A stretch of 13,105 nt of DNA from CAUZFZ01 sp964431285 (GTDB lineage Bacteria; Planctomycetota; Planctomycetia; Planctomycetales; Planctomycetaceae), in contig CAYSJO010000318.1 in assembly GCA_964431285.1 (NCBI GenBank), forward strand, positions 1 through 13,105, read 5' to 3'. The position numbers were made by a program, and so were the translations under genes. The notes under the pieces are model-generated. The model did no database searches, was not told where the DNA came from, and saw nothing but the letters and a program-made list of their open reading frames with translations. This document shows, one piece after another, positions 1 to 8,253 of this stretch; the stretch's first letter is position 1, and every line of letters starts with the position of its first letter.

Positions 1-399
1 CACTGGGATCAGCCCAAAGCCCGCCTGAATGCACAACGGCGGGATTTGTTTCCCTCGTCGAAGTCATTGCGGATTGATGTCGATGGAACGCTCTCGCCGG
101 AACTGCTCCGGCAGGTGACGTATCTGGGAACGGTGCTCTCGTCGTTTCCGCAGGAAAACGGACTGCTGCAGTCGTGGTCAGCCTCGCCATCAAAGCCGCC
201 GCCGGTAGATTGTACACCTGCGCCTGAAACAACCCGTGTCCTGCACCCGTGCGGAAGCGACAAGGCAACCCATCGACCCGGAACAGGAAGTGAGAGAATC
301 CAACATGTCCAGCCGCTCGACCCTGCGAATTGTCTGCCTGACAGTCATGTGCCTGTCCGCGCAAAGCCTCACAGCCCAGGACACAAACGCCACCGCTGA
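1..399 (+). CDS. Possible 3' end of an unidentified gene, cut by the window edge
   Basis: Frame 1 is open from the first base to a TGA at 397-399. Its first 60 or so codons (about 1-180) read like protein, with helical, leucine-rich segments such as SPELLRQVTYLGTVLSSFPQ and mostly G or C in third positions. Beyond about base 185 it becomes proline-, histidine- and threonine-rich and looks non-coding. The frame would overlap the start of the next gene (305) by about 95 bases, which is unusual. Either the true gene ends earlier through a frameshift or sequence error, or the whole frame is chance. I do not recognise a family, and no start codon can be chosen because the gene would begin outside the window. 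Confidence 0.3.
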   Translation, partial: HWDQPKARLNAQRRDLFPSSKSLRIDVDGTLSPELLRQVTYLGTVLSSFPQENGLLQSWSASPSKPPPVDCTPAPETTRVLHPCGSDKATHRPGTGSERIQHVQPLDPANCLPDSHVPVRAKPHSPGHKRHR

Positions 400-2077
400 G
401 CAGCTCCATAAGCTGTTTGAAGACGAATGGGAGCACGGGCTGGTTGAGGATCCGACGTATGCGTCGTGGCTCGGAGATTCTCGCTTCAACAATCGTTGGC
501 AGGACCTCAGCCCCTCGGCCATTGATCGCCGCATCAACCACCGACGCGAGATTCTCAAACGTCTCAATGAGTTCGATGTTAAAAAGCTTGGGCAGACCGA
601 CCGAATCAGTCTGCGGTTGTTCCAGCGCAAGTACCAGAACATCGTCGACGAGTACCCGTTTGGCTGGCATCTGGTCCCGCTGAATCAACGTGGCGGTATT
701 CAGGACGAAAGTACTCTGGCCGACGCGATGTCCTTCGAGACAGTGAAAGACTACGAGAACTGGATCGCGCGACTGACTTCGTTTCCGATTTATATGGAAC
801 AAACGCTGGACCTGATGCGTGAGGGCGTGCGGCGGAAGATCGTTCACACCAGGATCGTGATGCAGCGAGTGCCCGCCCAGATTAAGCGGCAAATCGTCGA
901 CGACCCGACACAGAGCCTCTACTACAAGCCGTTCCGAAACATACCGGAGTCCATCACTCCATCTGAGAAACGGCGACTGCAACAGGCCGGTCGAGAGGCG
1001 ATCACGACACACGTCGTTCCGGCCTATCGTGAAATGCTTCGTTTCTTCAACGAGACTTACCTTCCAGCCTGCTACGGCAAACCTGGTGTGTGGCAGTTTC
1101 CCGAGGGCAAGGATTTCTACGCCCTCCGTTGCCGCGTTTTTACGACAACCGACATGACTCCCCAGGAGATTCATGACACCGGCCTGCGGGAGGTCAAACG
1201 TATCCGCGACGAAATGCTGAAGGTCGTCAAGCAGGTCGGTTTCCAGGGCTCATTTGACGAATTCCTTGACCACCTGCGCACAGACCCGAAGTTCTACTAC
1301 GACAATCCGAACGACCTGCTGGCTGCGTACCGTGAGGTCTGCATGCGGATCAATCCGCGGCTCGTTCGCCTGTTCAACAGGTTGCCGCGAATTCCGTATG
1401 GTGTTGAAGCAATCCCACCGCATCTGGCGCCGGATACGACGACGGCTTACTACCGCCAGCCTTCCGCAGACGGCATGCGCGCGGGGACATACTTCGTAAA
1501 CCTGTATCGTCCCGAGGTCCGGCCGAAGTACGAAATTCAAGTGCTGTCCGTTCACGAAGCGGTCCCTGGTCATCACCTGCAGATCAGCCTAGCGCAGGAA
1601 ATCGAGGGCCTGCCTTTGTTCCGCCGCTATGGCGGCTACACGGCATTCATTGAAGGCTGGGCGTTGTACTCAGAAAGCCTCGGCAGCGACCTCGGTCTTT
1701 ACAAGGACCCGTATTCAAAGTTTGGACAGCTTACGTATGAGATGTGGCGAGCCGTCCGTCTGGTGGTCGACACCGGCATTCATGCGTTCGGCTGGAGCCG
1801 CCAGGACGCGATCGATTTCTTCACGGCCAATACCGCCAAGACGCCTCTGGACATCGAGAACGAAGTCGATCGTTACATTTCATGGCCAGGCCAGGCGCTG
1901 GCCTACAAGATCGGCGAGCTGAAGATCACGGGACTACGTCGACGCGCAGAGTCAGAATTGGGAGACAGGTTCGAGATTCGCGAATTCCATGCCACGATCC
2001 TCGGCCAGGGAGCGGTGACGCTCGACGTGTTGGAAGGCATCGTCGATGACTGGATCGCTCGAGTCCAATTGCGTTGA
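305..2077 (+). CDS. Secreted DUF885 family protein (putative zinc metallopeptidase relative)
   Basis: A 590-residue protein matching the DUF885 family, which is generally thought to be zinc-dependent carboxypeptidase-like enzymes; the substrate is unknown. The family hallmark HEAVPGHH is at residues 417-424, followed by the conserved EGWALYSE block at 450-457. The histidines of the first block and the glutamate of the second are the likely metal and catalytic residues. ATG at 305 is chosen because it gives a clean signal peptide: Arg4 and Arg8, a hydrophobic stretch at about 9-19, and a probable cleavage after Ala24 (LTA/Q). The GTG at 236 would bury this signal behind a polar extension. Length is normal for the family and no truncation is seen. 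It is expected to act in the periplasm or outside the cell. It stands alone and converges on the next gene with only 43 bases between stops; no clear terminator hairpin is visible there. Confidence 0.93.
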   Translation: MSSRSTLRIVCLTVMCLSAQSLTAQDTNATAEQLHKLFEDEWEHGLVEDPTYASWLGDSRFNNRWQDLSPSAIDRRINHRREILKRLNEFDVKKLGQTDRISLRLFQRKYQNIVDEYPFGWHLVPLNQRGGIQDESTLADAMSFETVKDYENWIARLTSFPIYMEQTLDLMREGVRRKIVHTRIVMQRVPAQIKRQIVDDPTQSLYYKPFRNIPESITPSEKRRLQQAGREAITTHVVPAYREMLRFFNETYLPACYGKPGVWQFPEGKDFYALRCRVFTTTDMTPQEIHDTGLREVKRIRDEMLKVVKQVGFQGSFDEFLDHLRTDPKFYYDNPNDLLAAYREVCMRINPRLVRLFNRLPRIPYGVEAIPPHLAPDTTTAYYRQPSADGMRAGTYFVNLYRPEVRPKYEIQVLSVHEAVPGHHLQISLAQEIEGLPLFRRYGGYTAFIEGWALYSESLGSDLGLYKDPYSKFGQLTYEMWRAVRLVVDTGIHAFGWSRQDAIDFFTANTAKTPLDIENEVDRYISWPGQALAYKIGELKITGLRRRAESELGDRFEIREFHATILGQGAVTLDVLEGIVDDWIARVQLR

Positions 2078-2120
2078 CCGTCGTGGCGATGCTCTGTCGG
2101 GCTCGAAAGGACGCAGCAGA

Positions 2121-2636
2121 CTACGTCTCGGTTTTAACTTCTTCTCCGGGCAATTCCACCAGCTCTTCCGGGATGCTGATCGCATCTGCCGGCATATTCA
2201 GCTGCTTTTCGAGTTCGTCGACAAGCCGTGACCAGGTGGTGTATTGCGCGTCCTTTGTACGTAACACACGGATACGCACCCCGCTGTCATTTCCGACCGT
2301 CGCTTTTGCCAGACGCATCACTGTCGCAGTTTTCACCACGCGATATCCACCCGTCTTTATCGGCACGGCATAGGATCGTCCATCCACGTAAACATCCAGC
2401 GTTTCGATGGTGACCTTCTTTGCGGCTGGTTTGGCTGCGTCCGCGGCCGGCGCTGGAGCCGGAGGTACGGTCGGTTGGCTGGCCGGGTTGGCACTGATAC
2501 TGATTGGCGTATCAGTCGATTCACCGCTGCCAGTGCCGGAACCACTGCCCAGGCCCGGAATCCACCCGGACAGGAATGCTCCCACAACCACACCAATGAC
2601 GGCGATTCCACCGACCAGCTTTCGTTTGAGACGCAT
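2121..2636 (-). CDS. Single-pass membrane protein with Pro/Ala linker and small C-terminal domain (ExbD-like?)
   Basis: A 171-residue protein of unknown function. It starts MRLKRK, a basic cytoplasmic end, followed by one hydrophobic helix at about residues 8-24, a Gly/Ser stretch (GSGSGTGSG), then a linker rich in Pro and Ala to about residue 73. The final 95 residues form a compact alpha/beta-looking domain with DVYVDGRSYAVP, a Val/Arg strand (VRIRVLRTKDAQY) and a helix (WSRLVDELEKQLN). This order (short cytoplasmic end, one helix, linker, periplasmic domain) and the 'strand, D, A-Y, helix' pattern recall ExbD/TolR proteins. The resemblance is weak, and the membrane aspartate typical of ExbD is not evident. 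An in-frame ATG at 2690 would add 18 polar residues. The downstream start is preferred because it puts positive charges directly before the helix. No exbB/tolQ gene is nearby. Confidence 0.75.
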   Translation of the reverse strand: MRLKRKLVGGIAVIGVVVGAFLSGWIPGLGSGSGTGSGESTDTPISISANPASQPTVPPAPAPAADAAKPAAKKVTIETLDVYVDGRSYAVPIKTGGYRVVKTATVMRLAKATVGNDSGVRIRVLRTKDAQYTTWSRLVDELEKQLNMPADAISIPEELVELPGEEVKTET

Positions 2637-2690
2637 GGTAATCACTCGGCTGTGCTGGATGACGTCAGCTTCGGGGGCTAGTTGACTCAT

Positions 2691-2896
2691 AACATCTGCT
2701 CATTGATGGACCGGCTTTTCCTGGCTGCTTTCCCGGAATTCGGGACTTGTCTAGAGTAGCTCGTCCGGCAGGTCCTTGAGCAGGTGAATCAGCATCCCTG
2801 TTTTCTCCACCTGACTCCAGCCCACCGAGGCTCCGGATGTGCGGATTTTCCTAGAACGACACCTCACGACACCAACCGCATTTCTGCCGGATCGCG
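2691..2896. other. Gap between divergent genes
   Basis: These 206 bases separate the minus-strand membrane protein from the plus-strand ABC ATPase, so promoters for both should lie here. I could not find a convincing -35/-10 pair or an operator palindrome. A minus-strand frame ending at 2751 reads into the gap with a plausible-looking helical tail, but most of it overlaps the ABC gene and I treat it as chance. Confidence 0.3.
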
Positions 2897-3892
2897 ATGA
2901 ACTCACCTGCCAGCGAAACCGATGTTGCCCCCCACCGGCCCACGAATGCGAGTCATTCGGCGATTGAGCTGCGCGGCGTCCAACACTGGTTCCGTAAATT
3001 CCAGGCACTCCTGGACATTACGTTTGATGTTCCACCTCAGTCCCTGCACGGATTTGTGGGGCCCAACGGAGCTGGCAAAACGACCGTTCTGCGGATTGTG
3101 TGCACATTGTTGAAACCGCAGGTCGGCTCCATCCGCGTCTTCGGAATGGACATCGTGGATGACTACAAAGAGGTCCGTCGCCGCATCGGGTTCATGCCGG
3201 ACCACTTCAGCATGTACCGGCAAATGACGGTGTACGAATACCTCGACTTCTTCGCCGCTGCCTACGGCCTGCCGCTGGAAACACGCACGAAGGTCCTCAA
3301 GGACGTACTTGAGCTGACCGACATGGGTGCGCACGGAAAAGACCTGATTAATGGTCTCTCCCGCGGGATGCAGCAGCGAGTCGGGCTAGCTCGCGTGCTG
3401 GTCAACGACCCCGATCTGTTATTGCTGGACGAACCGGCATCGGGACTCGACCCGCGCGCCCGCATCGAGCTGATGGAAATCCTGCGGGCACTCCGCGGAA
3501 TGGGTAAGACGATCGTCATCAGCTCGCACATCCTCAGCGAACTGGCCGAATTGTGTGACAGCGTGACCGTGATCGATCGCGGTCACATCAAGTATTGCGG
3601 ATCAATGGAGGGGCTCCTTGATCATTCACACGAGTATCCTGCTTATCGACTGACTCCCAACGAGCCGCTGGATGGTCTGGTCGACCAGCTGGCAGAAGCG
3701 CTTGGCATCATGGCCGTGCTGCCGATCGAGGGGTCTCACGACGTGCGGGTGGAATTCGATCCCGAACAACTCGACACGAACGCCGTTCTGCAGGCGGCGA
3801 TGAGTCTGGGGATTACTGTCAACGGTTTCTCACGGGCCCAGCGGCACCTCAATCAGGCCTTTATGGACCTGACTGAAAAGGGGGTGAGGTGA
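2897..3892 (+). CDS. ABC transporter ATP-binding protein (ABC-2 exporter type)
   Basis: A 331-residue ATPase that would power the adjacent membrane protein at 3892-5436; the transported substrate cannot be read from sequence. Walker A is GPNGAGKT (55-62), the signature is LSRGMQQR (154-161, a variant of LSGGQ), Walker B is LLLLDEP (174-180), the D-loop is SGLDP (182-186) and the switch histidine is His211. The usual Q-loop glutamine is replaced: the segment reads GFMPDHF, with Asp102 where Gln is normally found. Residues from about 235 on form a C-terminal domain like DUF4162, common in ABC-2 exporter ATPases. The ATG at 2897 has only a weak upstream GGA. The stop TGA overlaps the ATG of the permease gene, indicating an operon with translational coupling. 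Confidence 0.95.
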   Translation: MNSPASETDVAPHRPTNASHSAIELRGVQHWFRKFQALLDITFDVPPQSLHGFVGPNGAGKTTVLRIVCTLLKPQVGSIRVFGMDIVDDYKEVRRRIGFMPDHFSMYRQMTVYEYLDFFAAAYGLPLETRTKVLKDVLELTDMGAHGKDLINGLSRGMQQRVGLARVLVNDPDLLLLDEPASGLDPRARIELMEILRALRGMGKTIVISSHILSELAELCDSVTVIDRGHIKYCGSMEGLLDHSHEYPAYRLTPNEPLDGLVDQLAEALGIMAVLPIEGSHDVRVEFDPEQLDTNAVLQAAMSLGITVNGFSRAQRHLNQAFMDLTEKGVR

Positions 3893-5436
3893 TGCTGGGC
3901 CGCGGAACGTTCGCTCTGGTCGAGCGGTCGCTGCGCGTTGACACGCGACTCGCGCGCACACACGTCGTGCGATTGATCTTTGCGGGAGTCATCCTCGCCC
4001 TGCTCATTCAGGTGCATCGAAACATCCTGCGGTACAGCACACCCGGCCGTGACGTCTTCGAGCAGATCTGCTGGCTCAACTTCTTTCTGCTGAACCTCGC
4101 CGGGATGAGTTTTTTCTCAACGGTGATTACCGAAGAGAAGGAAGAGATGACGCTCGGCCTCTTGCGGATGGCCGGGATTCCCGGCATCGGAATCCTGCTG
4201 GGCAAAGTGTCGCCCCGCCTGATCGGAGCCATTTTACTGTTGTCCGTGCAGCTTCCGTTTACGTTTCTGGCGATCACACTGGGCGGCGTGACAACGCATC
4301 AGATCTTCGCTGCCTATGTGACACTGCTGTCGTTCTCTGTGTTCCTCGCCGGACTTGGCGCGTTCTTTTCGACCATCTGCAACCGGTCGAACCTGGCAGC
4401 GTCGCTTACAACCGCTGTACTCGCCGTGGTCTACATCGGACCTCGACTGGTCACCGACGCGACGCTGGGCCTGAGTCGGCGAGGATGGATCAGTCCAGGA
4501 CTCGAATATCAGCTGGAGACAGCCTGCCAGGTCGCCCGTACCGCGACACCTCTCCATGCACTGCGAATGATTCTCGGGACGAATTACGCGGGTGATTTTC
4601 TCAGTTATCAGGCAATTGTGAATTCCATTGCGGGTTTTGTCCTGTTTTTGCTGGGCTGGATGCTGTTCGATTCCTGTACGCGAAACGAACGAACGGTTGC
4701 CCCGGCCCGGGGAATGATGGCATTGCTCTCGACGCGTCTGTCCGGAGCAAACCGCGTCTGGGACAACGCTTTGGCCTGGAAGGATTTCAACTTTCTGACC
4801 GGCGGTATCATCGCTGTTGCCGTCAAGCTGCTGGCCTATTCCGTTCTGATGGGCTCGATGAGCGTGCTGATTGCCCGCAGTCTGAAGACAGAATTTCTGG
4901 ACAATATCGGCTCAACGCTGATGCTCTCGATGCTGACGGCGATCGCGGTCGAAATCCCAATCTATCTGTCGCGTGTTCTTAGGGAAGAGATGCGCTGGAA
5001 GACATGGCCCGGCCTGGTCATGCTGCCCGTGTCGACCAGTCAGCTGGTCCGCAACAAGCTGCTGGGAATTATTCCGACGTTCATCCCCGCCGTGCTGGTG
5101 TTCATTGTCGGATCCTTCCTGGCCCCGGCGTTTCTCAAGGATCTCGCGACCGAAGCGTTCCTCGGCAGACGCGGCTGGTATCTGATGTCGCAATATGCCC
5201 TGATGGTCCAGGTCGTGCTGCTGTTTTCGCTGGTCATTAAATGGGGGGCCCTGCCGATGGGTCTCGCCGTCGTCATCGTGCCCAACATACCGAACCTTCA
5301 TAACATCCTGTTCGCCCCGAACCTGCGAGGTATGAATGCCCTGGTCATCTACGGTCCGATGTTCATCGCCATCGTGCTGATCGTGGTCATTCATTTTGCG
5401 ATTCTCGACCAACTGAGAAAGCTCAGCGCCCTGTGA
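3892..5436 (+). CDS. ABC transporter permease, ABC-2 type
   Basis: A 514-residue integral membrane protein, the likely channel partner of the ATPase encoded immediately upstream. Hydrophobic segments suggest about 12 membrane helices in two sets of six, near residues 26-42, 61-80, 108-128, 136-158, 168-186, 240-260, then 303-328, 340-360, 390-414, 433-450, 453-470 and 486-507. This is twice the usual six of an ABC-2 permease, so it may represent a fused pair of half-permeases. The segment EEKEEMTLGLL (81-91) matches the conserved 'EEK...GTLELL' element of ABC-2 permeases near the ATPase contact site. ATG at 3892 overlaps the ATPase stop (TGATG) and sits just behind a purine-rich GGGGGTGAGG, a good ribosome-binding site; the GTG at 3889 is an alternative. 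The transported substrate is unknown. Confidence 0.92.
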   Translation: MLGRGTFALVERSLRVDTRLARTHVVRLIFAGVILALLIQVHRNILRYSTPGRDVFEQICWLNFFLLNLAGMSFFSTVITEEKEEMTLGLLRMAGIPGIGILLGKVSPRLIGAILLLSVQLPFTFLAITLGGVTTHQIFAAYVTLLSFSVFLAGLGAFFSTICNRSNLAASLTTAVLAVVYIGPRLVTDATLGLSRRGWISPGLEYQLETACQVARTATPLHALRMILGTNYAGDFLSYQAIVNSIAGFVLFLLGWMLFDSCTRNERTVAPARGMMALLSTRLSGANRVWDNALAWKDFNFLTGGIIAVAVKLLAYSVLMGSMSVLIARSLKTEFLDNIGSTLMLSMLTAIAVEIPIYLSRVLREEMRWKTWPGLVMLPVSTSQLVRNKLLGIIPTFIPAVLVFIVGSFLAPAFLKDLATEAFLGRRGWYLMSQYALMVQVVLLFSLVIKWGALPMGLAVVIVPNIPNLHNILFAPNLRGMNALVIYGPMFIAIVLIVVIHFAILDQLRKLSAL

Positions 5437-5520
5437 CTCTCGACAAGGCCGAGCACGACGGGTAACCGAAGTGAATCGTCGCCATCCAGCGCAAACAGTC
5501 CATTGCATACGGAATTCTGC

Positions 5521-6888
5521 ATGATTCCCGCACCGTCGATCACCGTCATCAATTGCCATCAGCAGAACGCCACCACGGCGCTCGATAGTTTGCGGGAAAA
5601 ACTCAGTCCGCGCGGAAACATTGTGTCTGAAGCCGGACGTCAGAAGACCATGGAACTGTTCGGAGAACCCCTGTCACCGCAGCAGGTCGTCGAGCGCATC
5701 TGCAACGATGTGCAGACGCGAGGCCTGGAGGCTTTGCTCGAGTACACCGCGAAACTCGACCGCAAAGAACTGACGCTCGAGACAATGCGCGTCACCGATG
5801 ACGAACTGCAGGCCGCCCATGCAGCCGCACATCCGGATTACCTGGCCACGATTCGACGCATCCGGGAAAACGTCACCCAGTTCCAGTCGGCACTGCTAAA
5901 CGAGACTGTGTCCGTTTTGCGGCAGAACGGAGATGCGCGGGTTGAACTGCGGCAGCGTTACCTGCCTCTACAACGCGTCGGCATCTGCATTCCGGGTGGA
6001 GCCGCTGCTTATCCCTCAACTCTGCTGATGACGGCCGTCCCCGCTCAGACTGCTGGCGTGAAGGAGATTGCGGTTGTTGTCCCGCCGACGGAATTCGGCG
6101 GCTACAACACCGATCTGCTGGCCGCCTGTCATGAACTCGGAGTCACAGAGGTCTATCGCACGGGCGGTGCTCAGGCGGTGGCGGCGCTTGCGTACGGAGT
6201 TCAGGGCATTCCACGCGTCGACAAGATCGTGGGACCAGGCAACCTGTTCGTCGCCCTGGGCAAGCGGCACGTCTTCGGCGAGGTGGACATCGACAGCATT
6301 GCCGGGCCCAGTGAGGTCGTCGTGCTGGCGGATGATTCGGCCCGAGCAGACTTTGTAGCCAGCGACCTGATTTCACAGGCTGAGCACAGTCCTGGTTCGG
6401 GTGTCCTGATTACCTGGCACGAACCGCTGATTGCAGCCGTACAGGAACAGCTCGCCGTTCAACTGAATCGACTGCCGCGCGGCGATCTGGCCCGTGAAAG
6501 CCTGATTCAATACGGAGCCCTGATTCTGGCCCGTGACGAAGACGAAGCCGTCGAGCTGACCGACCTGATGGCCGCCGAGCATCTGCACATCTCGACTGCG
6601 GACCCGGAACGACATCTGGACCGCGTGCAGAATGCCGGAGCGATCTTCATGGGTCATCACACGCCTGTCGCATTCGGTGATTACGTTGCCGGTCCTTCAC
6701 ACGTGCTGCCGACAGGAGGCACGGCTCGTTTCGCCAACGGGCTGTGCGCGAACGACTTTCTGAAGCGGTCCTCGGTCATCTGGTACAACGAGGCAGCGGC
6801 GGCTGATGGAGCCGACGACGTGAGACTCATGGCGGGAAAGGAAGGTCTCACTGCGCACAGCGCCAGCGTCGACATTCGTCTGACCTGA
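5521..6888 (+). CDS. hisD: Histidinol dehydrogenase
   Basis: A 455-residue enzyme of usual length that oxidises L-histidinol to L-histidine in two NAD-dependent steps, the end of histidine biosynthesis in the cytoplasm. Conserved blocks are clear: ICIPGGAAAYPST (155-167), VGPGNLFVALGKR (237-249), DIDSIAGPSEVVVLAD (256-271) and SQAEHSPGSG (285-294). The zinc ligands by homology with the E. coli enzyme are Gln286, His289, Asp387 (in GDY) and His446. The catalytic Glu-His pair is Glu353-His354 in AAEHLHI. The block HVLPTGGTARFANGL (394-408) is also typical. ATG at 5521 has GGAA 7-10 bases upstream; a TTG at 5503 would add six residues and is less likely. No other his gene is present, so the pathway genes are scattered, as is common in planctomycetes. 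It lies 84 bases after the permease, and it is unclear whether it shares that transcript. Confidence 0.98.
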   Translation: MIPAPSITVINCHQQNATTALDSLREKLSPRGNIVSEAGRQKTMELFGEPLSPQQVVERICNDVQTRGLEALLEYTAKLDRKELTLETMRVTDDELQAAHAAAHPDYLATIRRIRENVTQFQSALLNETVSVLRQNGDARVELRQRYLPLQRVGICIPGGAAAYPSTLLMTAVPAQTAGVKEIAVVVPPTEFGGYNTDLLAACHELGVTEVYRTGGAQAVAALAYGVQGIPRVDKIVGPGNLFVALGKRHVFGEVDIDSIAGPSEVVVLADDSARADFVASDLISQAEHSPGSGVLITWHEPLIAAVQEQLAVQLNRLPRGDLARESLIQYGALILARDEDEAVELTDLMAAEHLHISTADPERHLDRVQNAGAIFMGHHTPVAFGDYVAGPSHVLPTGGTARFANGLCANDFLKRSSVIWYNEAAAADGADDVRLMAGKEGLTAHSASVDIRLT

Positions 6889-6897
6889 GGCACTGAC

Positions 6898-7383
6898 ATG
6901 TCCGAATTGACCGATTCAATCGTCGCAGCGTTTGCCGACAACGTGTATCCCGGCGACACACGACTGACGGTTCACGGTGACTGTCCGCTCGAATACGACG
7001 AGACCCGGCGTCTGCTGATCGGCCGATCATGGCAGGACTTTCCAGCGGCCGAGTTCATCATGGGCGACACACCGTTTCCCGATCTGAGTCCTGAAGCGCT
7101 CCATTACTATATGCCGGCTCTGCTGCTGGCGACTCTCGATCCGACGCTGGACGTCAATAGTGACATCGCACACTCCGTCGTGTTCAACCTGTTGCCGTCC
7201 AGTGCGTTTGGGGAGGGTGAATTCGGCTACGACGACCGGGAGGGATTTCAGCAGCGCATGGCACTGTTTACTCAGGCGCAGCGAGAAGTCATGGCCGAAA
7301 CCCTCAGAATGTATGTGCGGCTTGATTTCGAAGAGGAAGTGTGGATTCGAGAAGCGGTCACTTTCCTGACGGGAGAGGATTAA
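6898..7383 (+). CDS. DUF6714-like hypothetical protein
   Basis: A 161-residue soluble acidic protein with no signal peptide, membrane helix or recognisable catalytic motif. Its pattern (N-terminal 'I..AF', a central GRSW motif at 42-45, then SPEALHYYMPALLLATL at 64-80, and a C-terminal helix ending in an acidic tail) resembles the DUF6714 family, which has no known function. I recognise this by pattern memory only. It starts nine bases after the hisD stop, and a GAGG overlapping that stop lies 7 bases before the ATG, so co-transcription with hisD is very likely. A direct role in histidine synthesis does not follow from that. Confidence 0.85.
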   Translation: MSELTDSIVAAFADNVYPGDTRLTVHGDCPLEYDETRRLLIGRSWQDFPAAEFIMGDTPFPDLSPEALHYYMPALLLATLDPTLDVNSDIAHSVVFNLLPSSAFGEGEFGYDDREGFQQRMALFTQAQREVMAETLRMYVRLDFEEEVWIREAVTFLTGED

Positions 7384-7407
7384 GCCTCGTTCGAGATCGC
7401 GTTCGGT

Positions 7408-8253
7408 TCAACGCAGAGTGACCTGAAGTGATTCGACTGGCAGAACGGTGTTCATGCTGCCCGAACGAAATCCTTCGAGGTCCAGTGTGATGAACTGAAA
7501 GCCCAGACGCCGGAATTCCGTGACCAGTTGTTGCCGCGCAGTTTCGTCGGCCAGACGCGACAGATGCTTCAGCGGAACTTCGATTCGCGCCAGTTCTCCG
7601 GCTTCCAGCCGCACGCGCAGTTCGCGCGTACCCAACAACCCCGCCAGCAATTGCTCTGCATCGTCGATCCGTCTCACACGTTCGTCAGTCACCTCGACGC
7701 CGTAGGCAATTCTGCTCGACAGGCAGGGCATGGCGGGTTTGTCCCACACGGGTAAGTCCCACTCGCAAGCCAGTTCGCGAACGTCGGCCTTGTTGAGTCC
7801 CGCTTCGATCAACGGGCTGCGTATCGCATGCTCGCTTGCCGCCTGCATTCCGGGACGATGGTCACCCTGATCGTCAATATTCGCGCCGTTGACGATCACG
7901 TCGACACCCAGTTCCGGAAGCAACGGTTCCAGTTGAGAGTACAGTTCCGTTTTGCAGAAGTAGCAGCGATTCGACGGGTTCCTTGCGTAGGCTGGATCGC
8001 TGAACTCGTCGGTCACGACAACTTGATGCCTGATCCCGATCAGCGCCGCGAGTTCACGTGCCTGATCCAGTTCACCCGCTGCCAGACTCGGACTGTGCGC
8101 CGTGACCGCCACCGCCCGATCTCCACAGGCCAACTGAGCGGCCTTGGCAACAACGGTACTGTCCACTCCAGCCGAAAACGCAACAGCCACGGATCCGTAG
8201 CTACGGATCGTCTCGATCAATCGTTCTCGCAGTTCTTCGAGCGGCTCGTTCAT
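7408..8253 (-). CDS. larE: ATP-dependent sacrificial sulfur transferase LarE
   Basis: A 281-residue PP-loop ATPase. LarE of Lactiplantibacillus plantarum adenylylates the biscarboxylated pyridinium mononucleotide and donates sulfur from its own cysteine, making the precursor of the nickel-pincer nucleotide cofactor. Here the PP-loop is SAGVDST (27-33), the conserved NRCYFCK stands at 95-101, and MPCLSSR at 175-181 places Cys177 in the position of the sacrificial Cys176 of L. plantarum. So this copy appears competent for the sacrificial chemistry. Length is normal. ATG at 8253 overlaps the stop of the upstream adenosyltransferase gene by 4 bases (ATGA), indicating translational coupling. larA, larB and larC are not in the window, so the final acceptor, lactate racemase or another nickel-pincer enzyme, cannot be named. 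It converges with the DUF6714-like gene, 24 bases apart, with no obvious terminator. Confidence 0.93.
   Translation of the reverse strand: MNEPLEELRERLIETIRSYGSVAVAFSAGVDSTVVAKAAQLACGDRAVAVTAHSPSLAAGELDQARELAALIGIRHQVVVTDEFSDPAYARNPSNRCYFCKTELYSQLEPLLPELGVDVIVNGANIDDQGDHRPGMQAASEHAIRSPLIEAGLNKADVRELACEWDLPVWDKPAMPCLSSRIAYGVEVTDERVRRIDDAEQLLAGLLGTRELRVRLEAGELARIEVPLKHLSRLADETARQQLVTEFRRLGFQFITLDLEGFRSGSMNTVLPVESLQVTLR

Noticed and set aside
236..304. Upstream GTG start for the DUF885 gene
   Set aside because: It would place a polar 23-residue stretch before a clear signal peptide; ATG 305 fits better.
2751..3008. Minus-strand frame of 85 codons reaching from the gap into the ABC ATPase gene, with a tidy helical tail
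   Set aside because: More than 100 bases overlap the well-supported ABC gene in antisense, the N-terminal part is Arg/Ser/Gly-rich and unlike protein, and no family is recognised.
4912..5559. Minus-strand frame of 215 codons opposite the permease and the start of hisD
   Set aside because: Very rich in His, Asp, Gln and Arg, as expected for the antisense of membrane helices; no motif.
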